DNA from: Campylorhamphus procurvoides
Taxonomy: Eukaryota > Chordata > Aves > Passeriformes > Dendrocolaptidae
DNA length: 64,000 nucleotides
Assembly (NCBI GenBank): GCA_013396655.1
Contig: WBMV01000141.1
Location: 1,528,281-1,592,280 of the forward strand
Reading direction: 5' to 3'
Shown: piece after piece, positions 50,594 to 63,930 of the stretch
How the letters are laid out: each line of letters starts with the position of its first letter
Numbering within the stretch: the stretch's first letter is position 1
Position numbers and translations under genes: made by a program
The notes under the pieces: model-generated
The model's database searches: none
The model's input: the letters and a program-made list of their open reading frames with translations, nothing else
What the model was told of the DNA's origin: nothing

Positions 50594-51010
50594 TGCCTAT
50601 GAACATTCACTTGACTCGAGACTGATTAAAAGTAAAATGAAATTTTATTTTGGTTTTATGATTGTTTTTCATGTTTTACTCTCGTCCTCAAAACTAGAGC
50701 ACAAAAATCCTATTAACACCAAGTGTTCTACACAGTATCTTCGGAAAATTGTCTGGACTGTTTATAGTTTATCCTCTTTATAAATGCTAAACTAAAGCAG
50801 CATCTTTCTGTGAAGTGAATCCAGTCTTGTTCTCTGCACATCGTAATGCTTTCTGGGAATATTAAGAATGTATTTAGACAATTTATTGTAATTGCATTGG
50901 AAGCTTCTAGTTCTGTTTGCACTTGAATGACTTACTGTTTAGATTTTAACCAGAAATCTGTTCTGGATTGGCTTTTATCCCATTAAATTTTTTTATACAG
51001 TTATTGCTAT
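50594..51010 (+). other. PUDP: Probable PUDP 3' UTR (minimal extent)
   Basis: AT-rich non-coding sequence follows the TAA stop and is assumed to be the 3' UTR. The right end is set by the first plausible polyadenylation hexamer (ATTAAA at 50982-50987) plus the usual 10-30 bases. If that signal is weak, the transcript could continue to other hexamers, for example ATTAAA at 51781 or AATAAA near 52642. Which one is used cannot be told from sequence alone. Confidence 0.5.
50982..50987 (+). terminator. Candidate PUDP polyadenylation signal (ATTAAA)
   Basis: ATTAAA is the commonest variant of the AATAAA signal. It lies 389 bases after the stop codon and is followed at about 51016-51075 by GT- and T-rich sequence that could serve as the downstream element. 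No canonical AATAAA was seen between the stop and this point. Confidence 0.4.
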
Positions 51011-54000
51011 CAATGTGTTTATGTATTTCCTCATCCTGCAATTGCCCATCTATTCCCTTTGTATTGTGTTGTCTTCCCCACCCCCCACCTCCCCACTCCC
51101 CTTGCCTCTTCATTGCAGAGATTTTATTGTATCTACTGTGGGTTTTATTATGTTTCCTTCTTGGAGATTGAATGAGATGACTTCCAGAGGCCCCTTAAAA
51201 CCTTCCATTATTCTTTAATTCTGTTATTATCCTTTCTGACATGGTGCTAGCTGGCTAGGATCTATACAAGGTTGTATGATCTTAGAGTTTAACCAAAATG
51301 CTTTGCATCTTGTTCCTTTCATTTCCTTCTTTTTATTTTCCACGCTTCCTTTCATTCTTGTGAAGTAATGCTTCGTGTCTCTGTGCTTCAGGTCTATGGC
51401 TCTAGCTCCTTTGTACCCAAATAGCTTTCCTTACTTTTTCATTTTTACCTCCTCTTTTTTTTTTTTTGACAGTTTCTTTACAGAGGGTTTTGCTATCTAT
51501 TTTTAAAATGCGGAAATTGCAGAATTGGCATCTTTAAGTACTAAAAATATATTTTCCTGGCTATCACAATTTCCATAAAATGTTCATGTTGTCAACTGTT
51601 CCTCTTCTGTCTCTTTCTGGCATCTTGTCATTACAAGAGCAAGGGTGACAATAGAAAATATTAGATATTTAGACAGGTTTTGGTGAAATCCACAACCACA
51701 TGTATGACATCATGGAAGCAATGTCTTTTACTTTGTCTAAAGAAAGCTGTAGTATATAGGGCTTATGATAGTTTTATAAAATTAAATATTGTATGTAGCA
51801 TTTAAAAACCTAAATTTTTAATGAGTATCCGTGAGGTATTCCAAAATCTTGGTAAAATATCAAATTCTATAAAAACAAGGAACGTGAAATACGTCAAATC
51901 ACAGAATTTCAATCTTCCTTACAAAAATATTTTCTAGCCATTTCTGGTCTTTAACTATTTTAGATTTAACGACGTTTTTTTTTCAGGAACAAAAATTAAT
52001 GAATTATAGATCCTTTAGTATTCATGGTGAGGTTCCTTAGATTTTATTCTTCCTGTATTTAAAAACCCTCAAGCTTTTATGTAGACAGTTATTATTTTCT
52101 TTTACTTTAGTCTGGGTTTATCTCAAAAAATTAAGGAACTTTTATTCCATATAGTCAGTCAAGTATGACCTAGCTGGTACCAGAATCTTTTTAGTACATA
52201 TGCTGTAATGATTTGCAGTTAAATGCTTTTCATTGTAAGGATCTGGAAGCAATTTTTTTAAAAAGAGGGTGAATATTGATTCAGCGTAAGTATGCTGCAT
52301 ATTATGTTGTTTCTTTAGGCCTGTGGATATTGCAGTCATTAGTGTTTGTACAGTGAAAATAGCCTGTCCCATCCAACCTGAATTCCCTTTCTGGTCTTCC
52401 CAGACAAGATAACAGAAAAATTGCTGTATAACTCCTCCTTTAACTTAGGTTACATAATACAAAATGTTACTGTAGAGCAATAATTCTGAGCTTTCAAGTG
52501 CCTGTTGGGATCCCCTTCATTCATAATTACTGAAATCCAACAGGGAAGTTACTAGGTAGAACAAGCTCTAATTAGCTATAATTAATAACTTTTTCAAAGT
52601 TTCGCATATATTTAATTTAACTGGGGAGTTTTACAAAAAAAAATAAAGATGAAGTGTCTCATTCATACTTTGCTTTGAAGGAATTGTCATCAAAGTCTTG
52701 AATTTTCTTTTTAGATATGTAGAGACATTAATAAATATCTCACTGACAAAATCAGAATTACTTCATCATGACCACCATGGTGAGATGAGCATATCTTGCA
52801 ATTTGAATTTAATAGCCTTATCTTTTACTGAAAATTAATAGACAGAAAAATATTGCTCCTTAACTCAACATCAAATCCTATCCCATACGATTATTCTTCC
52901 ATTCATTTAGTATCCCACCTGACTGTTGTCAGTGAGATTAAGGCCCCGAACTGAAATCTGAGAACCTGAGGCATATGCTATTACCTTCCCATCCTTTTAG
53001 TAAAATTCCCTTCCATGTACTTTTCAGTGGTGGTTTGCCAGCTCCCTAGTCCTGCACTGAACCATTTAATTGTTATTAAAGTAATTTTCAGTGTTGCGGT
53101 TAGCCTTCTGTCAACTGAATGAGAAATCAAAACAGCACAGAAAATTAAATTTTTCTTCTACAGTAACCTTAAAAATCCTGCCACCTCCATCATATGCAAG
53201 GTGGATATTGAGTCAGCAGTAGGTGACTGTAGCCTGCCTGATTAACCATATACCAAATATCAGCATATGTTTGTATATATTACTTTGCCCACTTTTTGGT
53301 TGGATTTGTGGCTCTGTAGCTCAATCATCTCAATAACATCTGTTCAGAAAAGAAAAAAAAAAAACAAAAAAGGATTAAAAACTTGGATTCCCTCCCTTCC
53401 TTCCATCTGCTGCTTTCCAGTTGAATTCCTGTTCTGACTGAACTGAAAAAAAATTCATACCAGATCCTGGCTACAGATCATGAGAACATGTGAGCAATCA
53501 GGACATTTGAATGCTCCATCTGTGTTTGTATGAAGAGGACTGTTAAAAACTAATCCAAAAAGTCTATCCACTAACTCAGCAAGCAGATTCAATCCCAATA
53601 AATACCTAACACATGGTTAATTCATTTTTATTAAGCGAAGAATAAACACCAGTTTAATTTTAAGGACACATTTAATTTTATTTGGCTTAATATGGAATAT
53701 GTGCTTCAGGCATATCCTGAGAAGAATTCCAGCCTGCACAAAATAAAGGCAAAAATTCATGACCAAGTTTTTACCATTGGAAAATAGGATAAGTGCAGCA
53801 AAATAGGTCTAAATTCAGTCATGAAAATAAATTAAAAAAAAAATTGGTAATGTATGGACTATTGTACTGGAACTTAAACTCCTTTCTACCTTGCAAGTGA
53901 GTTAGGATTTACATTTTACTGGAACTTCAACAGGATTAATCTTGGTAAAATTTCCAGGTTGCAAAGATATATATAAATGGGTGTTTCATTGAATATATTC

Positions 54001-55695
54001 AGGTAAAAATTCTTTGCCTTGGAAGAGGATTAATTTCAAAATGTAGCCTGACTTATGTGAAGCTTGGCATTTGCCTTCTACAAATAAAGATCAGAAAAAC
54101 CTGAGATATTCATTCCTCATTTGGATTAGATGTCTTTCTAAACACTGCTATACTTAAACCAAAGAAACCTCTGCCCAGAATCAAGCTCATGTTGCATATA
54201 TTTCAAAAAGCAGAAGCCAAACTAGAAAAAAAAAAGCAAGAAAATTCATGGTAAGAAAAAATGAAATTATTTTCTACTGCATTAAAATTCATGTGTATCT
54301 TTAACAATCAGAGAATGATGCTTGAAATATACTGCTTTCTTGGTAGATCTAGGCACTGGTTATCCATACAGAAATCCACCTTTTTTTTTTTATTCTAAAT
54401 AAATTTAGACAGCAAAACCACTAACTAGGCACTAAATTCCACAATTCCATGGACCATATGAAAAATTTGTTTCTATTTTTTTAATATTAATGTCAAAAAA
54501 ATAACAATATAGCAACCTCTTTTTTTTTCCAATTAATGTTTCCCTCCATTTGTTTCTAATTTAATCACTCTATATCTTCACTGAACTTACTGTGTTTTGT
54601 CATTGAGAAGGTAGAACTGTTTTTTTGTCAAATTAATGGAAATAGATTGAAATAGTGGGGTAGAGGAAAAGAAGCTCTCTCTGAACACTTCTCTGTCCCA
54701 AGGGATACATGACTGTCATCAACACTTTATCTTAACCTTCCCTTTGGCTGACACTTTTGAATTGTGGGTTTAATCACCTTATTAAAGTGAAGAACAAAAG
54801 AAGGATGAGAACTCAAACTAAAGCCTCTTCCAGAACTTCCAAAAGCCAAGGAAGCTACCTCTGACATCAGGGCTCACGAAATGTGCCAGTGGCTGTGTCC
54901 ACACAGGCTGATAGCTCAGTGTAACAATTCTATTAGAGGGCAGGGGGTAGCATGAGAAAAGCTGTTGGTCTCTGCTGCTCTGCAGCCCTTTGATTTATGA
55001 GCTCTAAGCCATCATACTCAAAATGTTAGGCTTTGACTCACATGATTAAAATAAGCCTCAATAGAGAAACTATTTCGGCTCTCACCCCTCTCTTCCTGGC
55101 TCTTTCCCCAGAATATGTGCAATATGAAACTGGAACATGGAATGAAACAGTAACAGGACCATTGTCTATATCCAAGGTTCCTTTGTTTCAAAAAGAATGC
55201 ATTATTTAATGGGGAAAAACAGAATGGTAGAAGAGCTGGAGGCAAGGAAGTAACCTGTCATTTAAACCATCTAAGACCAATCCAATGAAGTGAAGGAAAA
55301 GGAAACAGTCAAGTCTTCCACTTGTTCTTAGCAAAAATGTAAAAGCAGTAGTTATGAAGGGAAAATTTTTTGTATAAACAGAAGCAAAACCCAACTCAAA
55401 AATATATTCAAAGACACTGTGTCATGAGACACTGAGATTTCTAGAGATCAGATTCAACCCCTATGGTAACTAGAGCAATTTCCCCAAAGAAGTGGTTATT
55501 GGAAATGGACTTTTGACTATCCAAGATGCCATGGTTACTTTAAGAAAATGCATCATGGTGATCTTACCGACTACTCATTTCAATAAGAGCAATAAGGCTA
55601 TAGCCAGCAACTCTTCTTCATTTAAAGAACTTTGGAAGCTGGAGAACCAAAGTTAATTAAATTCCTATAAATTTGACAAAGCAGTTTCCACCGCA

Positions 55696-55739
55696 GAATG
55701 TCTTGCTAGCAATGTCCATCTGAATGTCTTGCTAGCAAT
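55696..55739. repeat. 18-bp direct repeat, period 26
   Basis: GAATGTCTTGCTAGCAAT occurs at 55696-55713 and 55722-55739, identical, with GTCCATCT between them. Confidence 0.95.
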
Positions 55740-57673
55740 TTAATTGCTTATTACTACCTATACCTAGAGTGTGGTCAATGTGTCTAATAGTAACAGTATC
55801 CAATCCAAATCACTGTATGGCTACAAGTAAAACTGCTAACTTAAAAACAAATGTGATAAAATAAAAAAGATAGGAACTTTAGACATTCTTTGTCCAGATA
55901 ACTGCACTACTATCTGTGAAAATTAAGGGTTTAGTAGAGGATCACACAGATTTACAACTGAGAAAAACACACGTGTCACCAGCTCCTACAAAGATGATGC
56001 AGCTTGTTTGGAGAAGAACGTAAATATAATTCTACAAAATAGTTTTATTCCTAATGACTGTTGCCAAAGCAGGTTATAAACATGTAGGGGCAAGAGGAAG
56101 ACACACACAGATGAATTATACTGAGCCTCCTCTGGTTCTCCCAGAGGAGGTGTCCAAAACCAAGAAAAGGATAGGAGTTTTTCTAGTGGCTAACCAAAGC
56201 AATGCTATGCTTTGGTTAAAAAACAAATGCAGAAATGCATAAAATGCAGAAGGGCAGGGGATTTATCTCTGTTCTCACAGTTTTCTCTGCTGTGCAAAAA
56301 CATTGGAGGTAAACAAAAATATGTAGTTAGGCTTAACTTGCAGAAAATCCTGTGTATACTTTGCCAGAAACACAGAGAAGTGTCTCTCTGACGTACCAGT
56401 ACAACTGCTGTTCTCAATAGTTGTTTCAGCTGCAGCTTCTCATGCTCCAGTTAATCAGCTGAAACATGGTCAAGCACTGGACCATGGTAGTTGACCTGAA
56501 GAAAGAGAAGGTAAGTGCTACACTGGGGAATGTTTTTTCTTTTCAAAAAATGCTGAAAGACATTCAGTAGTGTTGTACCTTGTGAAATGTCTTTTTGATA
56601 TAGCCGAATGTAATTTCAGCAAACAATAGTTTCGTCACACATTTCACATATTTGCCTGTTGAAAAATATCCACAGAGACATGGATATCATAAGCTGCTTT
56701 TAAGTAGGGACAGCACAGTTTTCATTACAATGCAAAAAAAAGGAGAGGAACAGAATACATAAGATGAGAGAAACGAAGTGTTAATTTTTGCTAAACTAGC
56801 ATCTTGATTTAAAAATTGTGAAGACTATGCAGAATTTAATGAATTGTTTTATTACTGTGTCCTCATTCTTGGATATGATCCAGAAGTGCTATATTTTACC
56901 AGCAAAATTGGAAAGCTGATTAAGTCAAAATGGATTTCCAGGAGGCCTATGACTGTAGCCTTGTAAACTGATCCATAATAGCCCTCAACATCATTCTTAT
57001 TGATGGCTGCATCTGAAACATTACAAAACCCATGGCATTCACTTTCTTCAAACCAAACATATTAGGTAACTGATTTCCTGGTTTTCAATGCAATATGAGA
57101 CAGTAAAATGTGGAGTTTTTTTCCCCTCTCTAAAGCAAATCTTACTCTAAGGAGATTTATTAATCATGTAATTTCATCCTGTCATATTTCCTTAGCCTAT
57201 GTTATGTAACTGGTTAGTAGTGATTTTATCAGTGTTACAGAGCACATATGTAACTGAAATAAGTGTTTGGAAATTAATTTATTTGTCTGGAGTGTCCTAA
57301 ACACATTCCATGGCTATCTTATCAAATTACTGTTATTTTTTGTTGTGGGTATGGTTGAAGGAACTTGGTTTGTGAAATTGTCTATAGGGCATAGGTCCTT
57401 TCAGCTCTGATTTTCTAGTGAAGACTCAACTCTCTTAGGAACAGCTTGTAAACCTCTTCTGGTACGAAGGACTTTTTGACGTCTACGTGAAAGGAGCTGG
57501 TGCAGCTGTCATCTGTGCTCTTCTTAAAGCTGATTCTATATCTGATAAAAAATTATTCCTCCTTATAAACTCAGAAGAGAGTACTGTATTCTTAGTGAAG
57601 TTCACACCTGTGTGAAGTGTTCCTGAAGGGAAGTGAACAGCCAAATCAAGGAGGGAGGCAGGCAGTGAAGGAA

Positions 57674-57713
57674 GAGGAGGGGAGGGGAGGGGAGGGCAGG
57701 GGAGGGAAGGGGG
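57674..57713 (+). repeat. GGGGA-type G-rich tract (quadruplex candidate)
   Basis: Seven or more runs of three to five G separated by single A or CA or AA, ending in GGGGG. It fits the simple G-quadruplex pattern of four G3+ runs with short loops several times over. Downstream flank of PUDP. Confidence 0.9.
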
Positions 57714-58532
57714 AAAGATTATAATGCCACCCTACCCAGAGTTGACACCAAGCCTTCTCAGTTAAAGGAATTATCAGTTTGGACATGGAACACATTTCTG
57801 ATTACAAGAATTTGTTTAGGTCTTCTCCTTCCAAGCTGAGACTTCATGGGGTTTAAAAGTACTGGATATTTCTCAATGGCATTTACTTATATTGCTAACC
57901 TTTCCCAGAAACTGGAAGTATCACAATAAATTCTGTTTTAAAGAGAGATGCTTAAAGGACTAAACACTTGGTATAGCACCCCATAGAGAGGTTTGCATTT
58001 CCTTTTCCAGTGATACTGAACCAGGTATAGGCTGCATAGTCTCATATATTTAGCAAATAACAGGACCTAACATGAAGCAACCTTGCTTGCAGAGCAAGCT
58101 GACTGCATTAACATTTACCTTACTTATGGTCTGAGAATCACATCTACCTCTACATCTGATCTTCTGTGGTAGTATCAGTACATGATCTAAGTGTTCTGTA
58201 GATAATCCAGATTTCTCTTATACCAGATTCTAACTGATATAATGATCAGACCAAAAATTGCACATTTAGAAAAGTGTATCTGTGAATTCAGATATTAAGT
58301 ATCTGAAATGTGTTCTCACAAAGCTGACTGAGACCATCCGTGGGAAGCTCTCATAGTTATTTTTTCTAGTCTGCCTATTATTTTTATTCAATACCCTGTG
58401 TCCTTAGTTCAATAATTTACAAACCTTTCTCCTTACACCTTTCCTTCCCTTAAGCCATCTAAAATTGCTGCCTCAGTACTGGCTTTGTTGGTTGCTATTA
58501 AGATGTCTTTTTCACAAGAGTATTAGAAGGCT

Positions 58533-58620
58533 TGTTTGGTTTAGTGGGTTTGTGGGGTTTTGGTTTTGGGGGGATTTTTTTGTTGCTTGGTTGGTTGGTT
58601 GATTTTTGGTGGGTTTTTTT
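58533..58620 (+). repeat. GT-rich low-complexity tract with (TTGG)n core
   Basis: T and G runs including GGTTTTGGGGGGATTTTTTTG and four TTGG units, in the downstream flank. Confidence 0.9.
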
Positions 58621-59578
58621 TATAAACATTATGTAACTGCAGGACAAAATAGTCACTTCAGATGCATGCCAGTAAAATGTATTTTCTCAGACATGCTATT
58701 TCTAAGACCCTGATAGGAACAAATAACCATTAGAGACTAGAAAAACTTCTGAATCCAGGAGGTTTGTGTTTTGTTGGAGTAATTCCAATACTTCTTTGCA
58801 CTGAATCTATTCTGTAGCTAAAAATCCAGTCCACTTTGTGCCATGAGGGTAGGCAAACTTCATCAGCAATTAATTGATGTACAGTAATATGAATTTTTCA
58901 TCCAATTCTGTAGAATATTTTTCAAAATACTTCAGCCTATAAAAGTTTATGACAAATCATGATAGCATCTTCCTGCCTGGTTTAGTGGTAGTGATAAGAC
59001 ACACATTTCTTTTTTGACTGTGATGGCTACCATGAAAGAAAAATATCTCTCAGGAGAGGTACAGGTAATTGCAGCTCATAAAATCCTCTGTTAAATGGGT
59101 TATATATCACACAAGTATACACAGGCAATTTTCTTTAAGCCCATCTCCCTCTCTCCCCTGTTATGTTCTTCCCCTGCCCTTGCCACCTATAAACATTTGG
59201 GTTTAACATGTGCTAGAAGTTAAATGCAAGGAGTAAAGTATATTTAAATTCCTACAGTAGATAAATATACTTGACATGATTGGTCACTGTGGTTCATATG
59301 AAGGTAAAACGTCATCAACACATATGTGACTCTTAATACTGGTGATTAAATGCCACCTTCCCTGCTGTGTTTTATATCTGAGGTGTCATTCTTGGTATGG
59401 TATTTTTCAGTCTTGTTAGATTTACATAAAAAGAAATAAATATAAAAAATAGTATTTTCAAATGTATGGCTATTCATCTGAATGAATGTGTCACCTGCCT
59501 TGATAATCAAAGCAAATTTTAAATGTTCTTGCCAAATTATTATTATTTTTAATAGTTGAGGTTTGTACCTCAGTTATT

Positions 59579-59637
59579 AAAAAGTAAAAAATAAAAGTAG
59601 AAAAGCAGAAAAAGTAAAAAGTAAAAAAAGTAAAAAT
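59579..59637. repeat. A-rich AAAAGT-type simple repeat
   Basis: Irregular repeats of (A)3-7 GT and related units with hardly any C. Low complexity only. Confidence 0.85.
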
Positions 59638-62039
59638 GTATTGTTCTTGTCAGTTTCACTCAGTAACTCATCTCTTTGTAATAGAATGTCCAAAAAAATG
59701 TCCAATAAAATTTTAGACAATCCGTTGAAAACTAAAGGCTTCAAGAATTCCAAGTAACCATGGTTGTTTTCACTTATGAATTAGACAGAAACTTTGTCTT
59801 TGATAACAGACTCTCACCTAAAAGATAACCAGGGAAAGCACAAACCGTTTCAAATGTGAAGAGGGAAAATGTGCATTCTTCTAATTAAATGAAAAACAAT
59901 CTGAGGCTTATTTGTCAAAAGATAAAATTTATCACTTCATCAAGAGTTTTTTATGGATAAACACCACCTAGATCTTTGTTTTGCGGTGAAGCTTATCCTC
60001 AGATCGCTCAGTCTACAACCCAGCATGCTGGCACAGTTATCGCTAGTGATCTGAATAAAAATCTGTTTTAATGTTGAAGATTAAAGCTAATACACTGGGA
60101 CTCCTGAAACACAAAACCAACTCATTTCATGGGCCATAATTGCCCTGTGCAGTCAGGGCAAATAACTAGACTGTTGTGTGCTAGAAGAGCTTCTATGTCA
60201 TAAAGTTACTGTCATTAAGCATGCTATCACAAGAGAAAGACAGGTATCAACAACTATGAGCAAAATGTGCAAAAGATCAGTGATTGTGTGATTGCTACAG
60301 AGTGGCCAGATGGCATTTCAGATCTCGCTGAATCCCCTTTGGTATTAGTAGCCGCCTTCAGTGCCCAGAGCTCCTTGCACCACAAAAGTAGAACTATCTG
60401 TGTATTCAAAATGCTTGGTGTAAGAATCATCACCATTACAAAGTCTTAACCCCTTTCTAAAGTCTAAAGCATAGCTGCAAAGTCTTTGATTACAGTTCAC
60501 TAATGATAGCACAATACTTCCCTGCTCTTACACTTGCAGGGCTTTTTTTGGAAATGCATGTAAACTAGTTGAGTTATTCAACTCCATTAGCTGTCTGATT
60601 GCACAGCTGATTACAGATATAAACAATCAGCAGATGTGATCTTTGCAGATGGAATGGATCATAAAATACAAACAAAAATATAATTCTGCATCACAAAAGT
60701 TAAAAACTTATCAGCCAGAATGTAAACAGACATTTGAAATATTGAAAAAATATTAGTGATGCATTTTGATTTTTAATAGAAAGATTACTTTAATGTTATT
60801 ATATAATATTTTAAGTAAAGAGTTTAGAGCAGTTTTTTTGTAAAACCACTGGTGTCAGGAATAATGCAACTATTACTGGACTACTTAATGACCATCGAAA
60901 GGAGGATGTCAGATTTACATACATGCTGTATTTTGACCATTTCATTTTTTAATTATAGCTGTAAATTTTACAAAGGCAAACTTTTGATTAAGGTTAAAAA
61001 CTAATATAAAATAAAGTAAAACCTGTAATAGCAAACAAAAAAATGGATCCTAAATCTAGAATGCACATAAATCCCTAGCTGCCCATTTTCTCTACAAAGA
61101 GAGAAGACAGCTTTTATCCCTTTTTTTCTTTATCCCTTTCTCTTTTATCCCTTCAAATATGGAATGTAATCACCCAGGATTACTATGTGTACTTCCTCTG
61201 ATCAACACAATAAAAAGTTAGCATCTCAGAATAATAAAAAAATATTACAGACTGAGAAAAAAAATGTTTTTCCTACGTAAAGCCAGGGTAACTGGAAGCA
61301 ATGTTTTTGAGCTGTTTTTTGCACTGTGAATAGGATCAATGCATATATCAGGTCTAGGCTGGATGGAGAAGGGTTAAGACATCCATCAAGTGGATTTTCT
61401 TTGGATTGTTGATTCATCTGCTTTTTTCATTTTTGTTCCAGTGTAAATGTGACCAATCATGATGTAAAAGTAAAGAAATAGAAAAGGGAGCTGGATGTAA
61501 TTACAACCCTTCAGCTGCTTAGTGAAATTAATGTTTCTGTGTCTTTCCCTGCTATGTGTTGGCTGTGAGGTAATATGACTGCAGCATCAGGAGACCTCCT
61601 GGGAGTTCTCTCATCCATGCCCATCATGGCAAAACTGTTTCAACACATGGTCCTAAGTCATGGACCCAAATCTTCCAGAGAAGCAAATAGACAAAGAAAA
61701 TATGTGGTTAATTTTCTGTTTGGGGCATGGCTTCTCTGTGTTTGAACATGGATAAAATAAAATATAATTAATTCACAATGATTATCATTGGACAAAGTAA
61801 AATATTTCCTTCAGTATTTCTCTTCTCTTTTGGGAAACATCCAGATAACATAGTCCCTTCATAGCTGATGATAAAAAAAAATTTCCATTACAAAAGTTAC
61901 TCTGAATGATGTTAAACTCTTTCTCCCTCTCACTTGGATGTACCATCAGCATGCCTATATAATTTGCATCAAAGAATTATAACAGAAGTGTCAAAAGAGT
62001 TCTCTACACTGTTGAGGTTGATTTTCAAAAGTATTGAAA

Positions 62040-62630
62040 CATGGAGGACATTCAGGAACATCTGGAACAAAAATGATTGTTATGCCAATATTTAAAAAAG
62101 ACTAAATAGAATAACCCATTTAGTTGTAAGCTTGTCATAATAGTATGTCTTAGAAAAAAAAAAGTAATACCTAATATAGGACTCAGTTTATAAAGAATTG
62201 AAGGAGAGTAATTTAATTAATGCAAATCAAGACAGATTTCTGGAAAATAGATCTTGTTAAAGTAACTTGAGGTCTTTTTAGACATATACAAATTTGACTT
62301 GCAAATATGGTGTTGCTGTAATATTCTTGGTTTCCATTCTGACCCAATATGGCACCGTATCTTGACAAATACTGTGAAATAATAAACAAAGAAAATCTTC
62401 ATGTGATACATAAAATCTGTTAAAATTACCTAAATAATAGCTCAGTGTTATTATAAGCAGGACTCATTGTTAAGTGACTATGGAGGTTGAGTCACAGGAG
62501 TCAGTTTTTGGCGCTAAGCTATTTAATGAGGTTATGAAGGTCTTGGGGGAAAAATAATTTCTGATACAATCTTTAAATTATGCACAAATTACAGAAGGGG
62601 GAACAAACAGGTGAAAGCGTAACTGGATAT
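62040..62630 (+). mobile_element. Ancient CR1/L3-type LINE relic (ORF2 region)
   Basis: The wording is that of an older CR1 lineage shared by amniotes rather than the young avian CR1: TTATGCCAATATTTAAAAAAG, AAAGAATTGAAGGAG, TTAATGCAAATCAAGACAG, GGAAAATAGATCTTGTTAAAG (reverse-transcriptase region), a GGCACCGTATCTTGAC-like segment and GAGTCACAGGAGTCAGTTTTTGG further on. It is heavily decayed with many stops. Family naming is from memory of consensus sequences and should be tested. Confidence 0.7.
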
Positions 62631-63270
62631 TGGTCAAGAAAAATCTTCACAGGTTACTGACTGTGCCTCTCAGCAAAGTGTTTAATACAGTATGAAAAAC
62701 TGCACATCCACAGGATGAAGAACTCTTTCCTGGTAAGCCAAAACTCTGAAAACACTTGGGATCACACTGGGTGGGTCCTCAGGAAATGAATCTCTGGTGC
62801 CAAAGCAGACTTATCAGTTAGGAGTTGCCAAGTCTTGCAGAGGGCAGCTCCATGTCCCCAGTTCCAACCAGCAGTGAGGCTGAGCATGCCCCCGGTGCAC
62901 ACATATACACCACGTACATTGTTCATTACATTTCCAGCTGCACAGGTAGCACACACAGGCACACAGAGCACTCACACAAACACAGGCAGTGCCAAGGGAC
63001 TCATCGTGTCACTCTCTGCCTAAGCAGGATGGAGGTTGGCTACTGAGAATATATAAATACATGTGGGCATTGTAGATCCCTCCAGCAGCTGGGCTTAGAC
63101 AGCCAGGTTGCGCACAAGAGTTTTTATCTCACAACTGAACAATGACCTCATTCTGGGACATAGCAACATGTTAATTTTTGAGTCAGAACTAGGAACAACA
63201 CCATCATTGCAATCTACATCTTCCTCACAAAGGAAAAAGAATGGGCAGACACCAATTTGTTCTCCCTGGT

Positions 63271-63520
63271 GATCAGTGACGGAACACAAGGAAAGGCCTG
63301 AAGTTGTGTCAGGGAAGGTTTAGGTTGGATGTTAGGAAAGTGTTCTTCACCCAGAGGTGGTTGGGCACTGGAACAGGCCCCCCCAGGTAAGTGGTCACAG
63401 AACCAAACCCGATAGAGTTCAAGAAGATCTGGATGATGCTCTCAGGCATATGGGCCAGGAGTTGGACTTCGATGATCCTTGTGGGTCCCTTCCAATTCAG
63501 GATGTTCTTTGATATGATGA
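63271..63520 (+). mobile_element. CR1 LINE, 3' region
   Basis: Landmarks in order: AGGTTTAGGTTGGATGTTAGG, GTTCTTCACCCAGAGGTGG, TGGGCACTGGAACAGGC, a TTCAAGAAGATCTGGATGATG segment and GGGTCCCTTCCAATTCAGGATGTTC with a decayed terminal repeat. This is the typical last 250 bp of an avian CR1. Confidence 0.9.
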
Positions 63521-63930
63521 TCTACACCTGTGTATGCCCCCATTTCCAGTAGTGGCATTCTTGGTCCCCAGGATGGAAGGCACTTGCCTTGCTAGCTCCC
63601 ACAATGTCCAGAAGGGCACCCATTCTTTAGGGGCTCCCTTGTGCACCTCTGCCTTGCATGAGGGCTGATCTTGTACACCCATCCAGAGGGATGTCAAGCA
63701 GAAGCAGAGGGTAGCCTCTAGGTTTGGTTTTGGTGCCACCACTCTGCTAAAGAAAATTTTGAGAAGCTCTTCATTTAAACACAGTTTTTATAATGTAGAA
63801 GGCTTAAATTTGAAGCTAGATAAATTAAAATGAGAAAGTGCGCATGTTTGGAAGGGAATGCTGTTGCTAAAATCACTTTTTGATAGATGTAGTGAATTCC
63901 TTATTTCTCAATAAGTTGAAAATTAGAAAA
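63521..63930. other. Unassigned sequence after the last CR1
   Basis: About 200 bp of GC-richer sequence (63525-63740) with a short minus-strand frame of 81 codons, then AT-rich sequence. No family resemblance is visible. The GC-rich part may be repeat-derived. Confidence 0.4.

Larger units (their letters stand above)
51011..62039. other. Downstream flank without a recognised gene
   Basis: AT-rich sequence with scattered short open frames on both strands, none with family resemblance and none longer than about 76 residues. The only items noted are an 18-bp direct repeat at 55696-55739, a G-rich tract near 57.7 kb, a GT-rich tract near 58.5 kb and an AAAAGT-type A-rich patch at about 59579-59637. 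Part of the left end may still belong to the PUDP 3' UTR. Confidence 0.6.
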
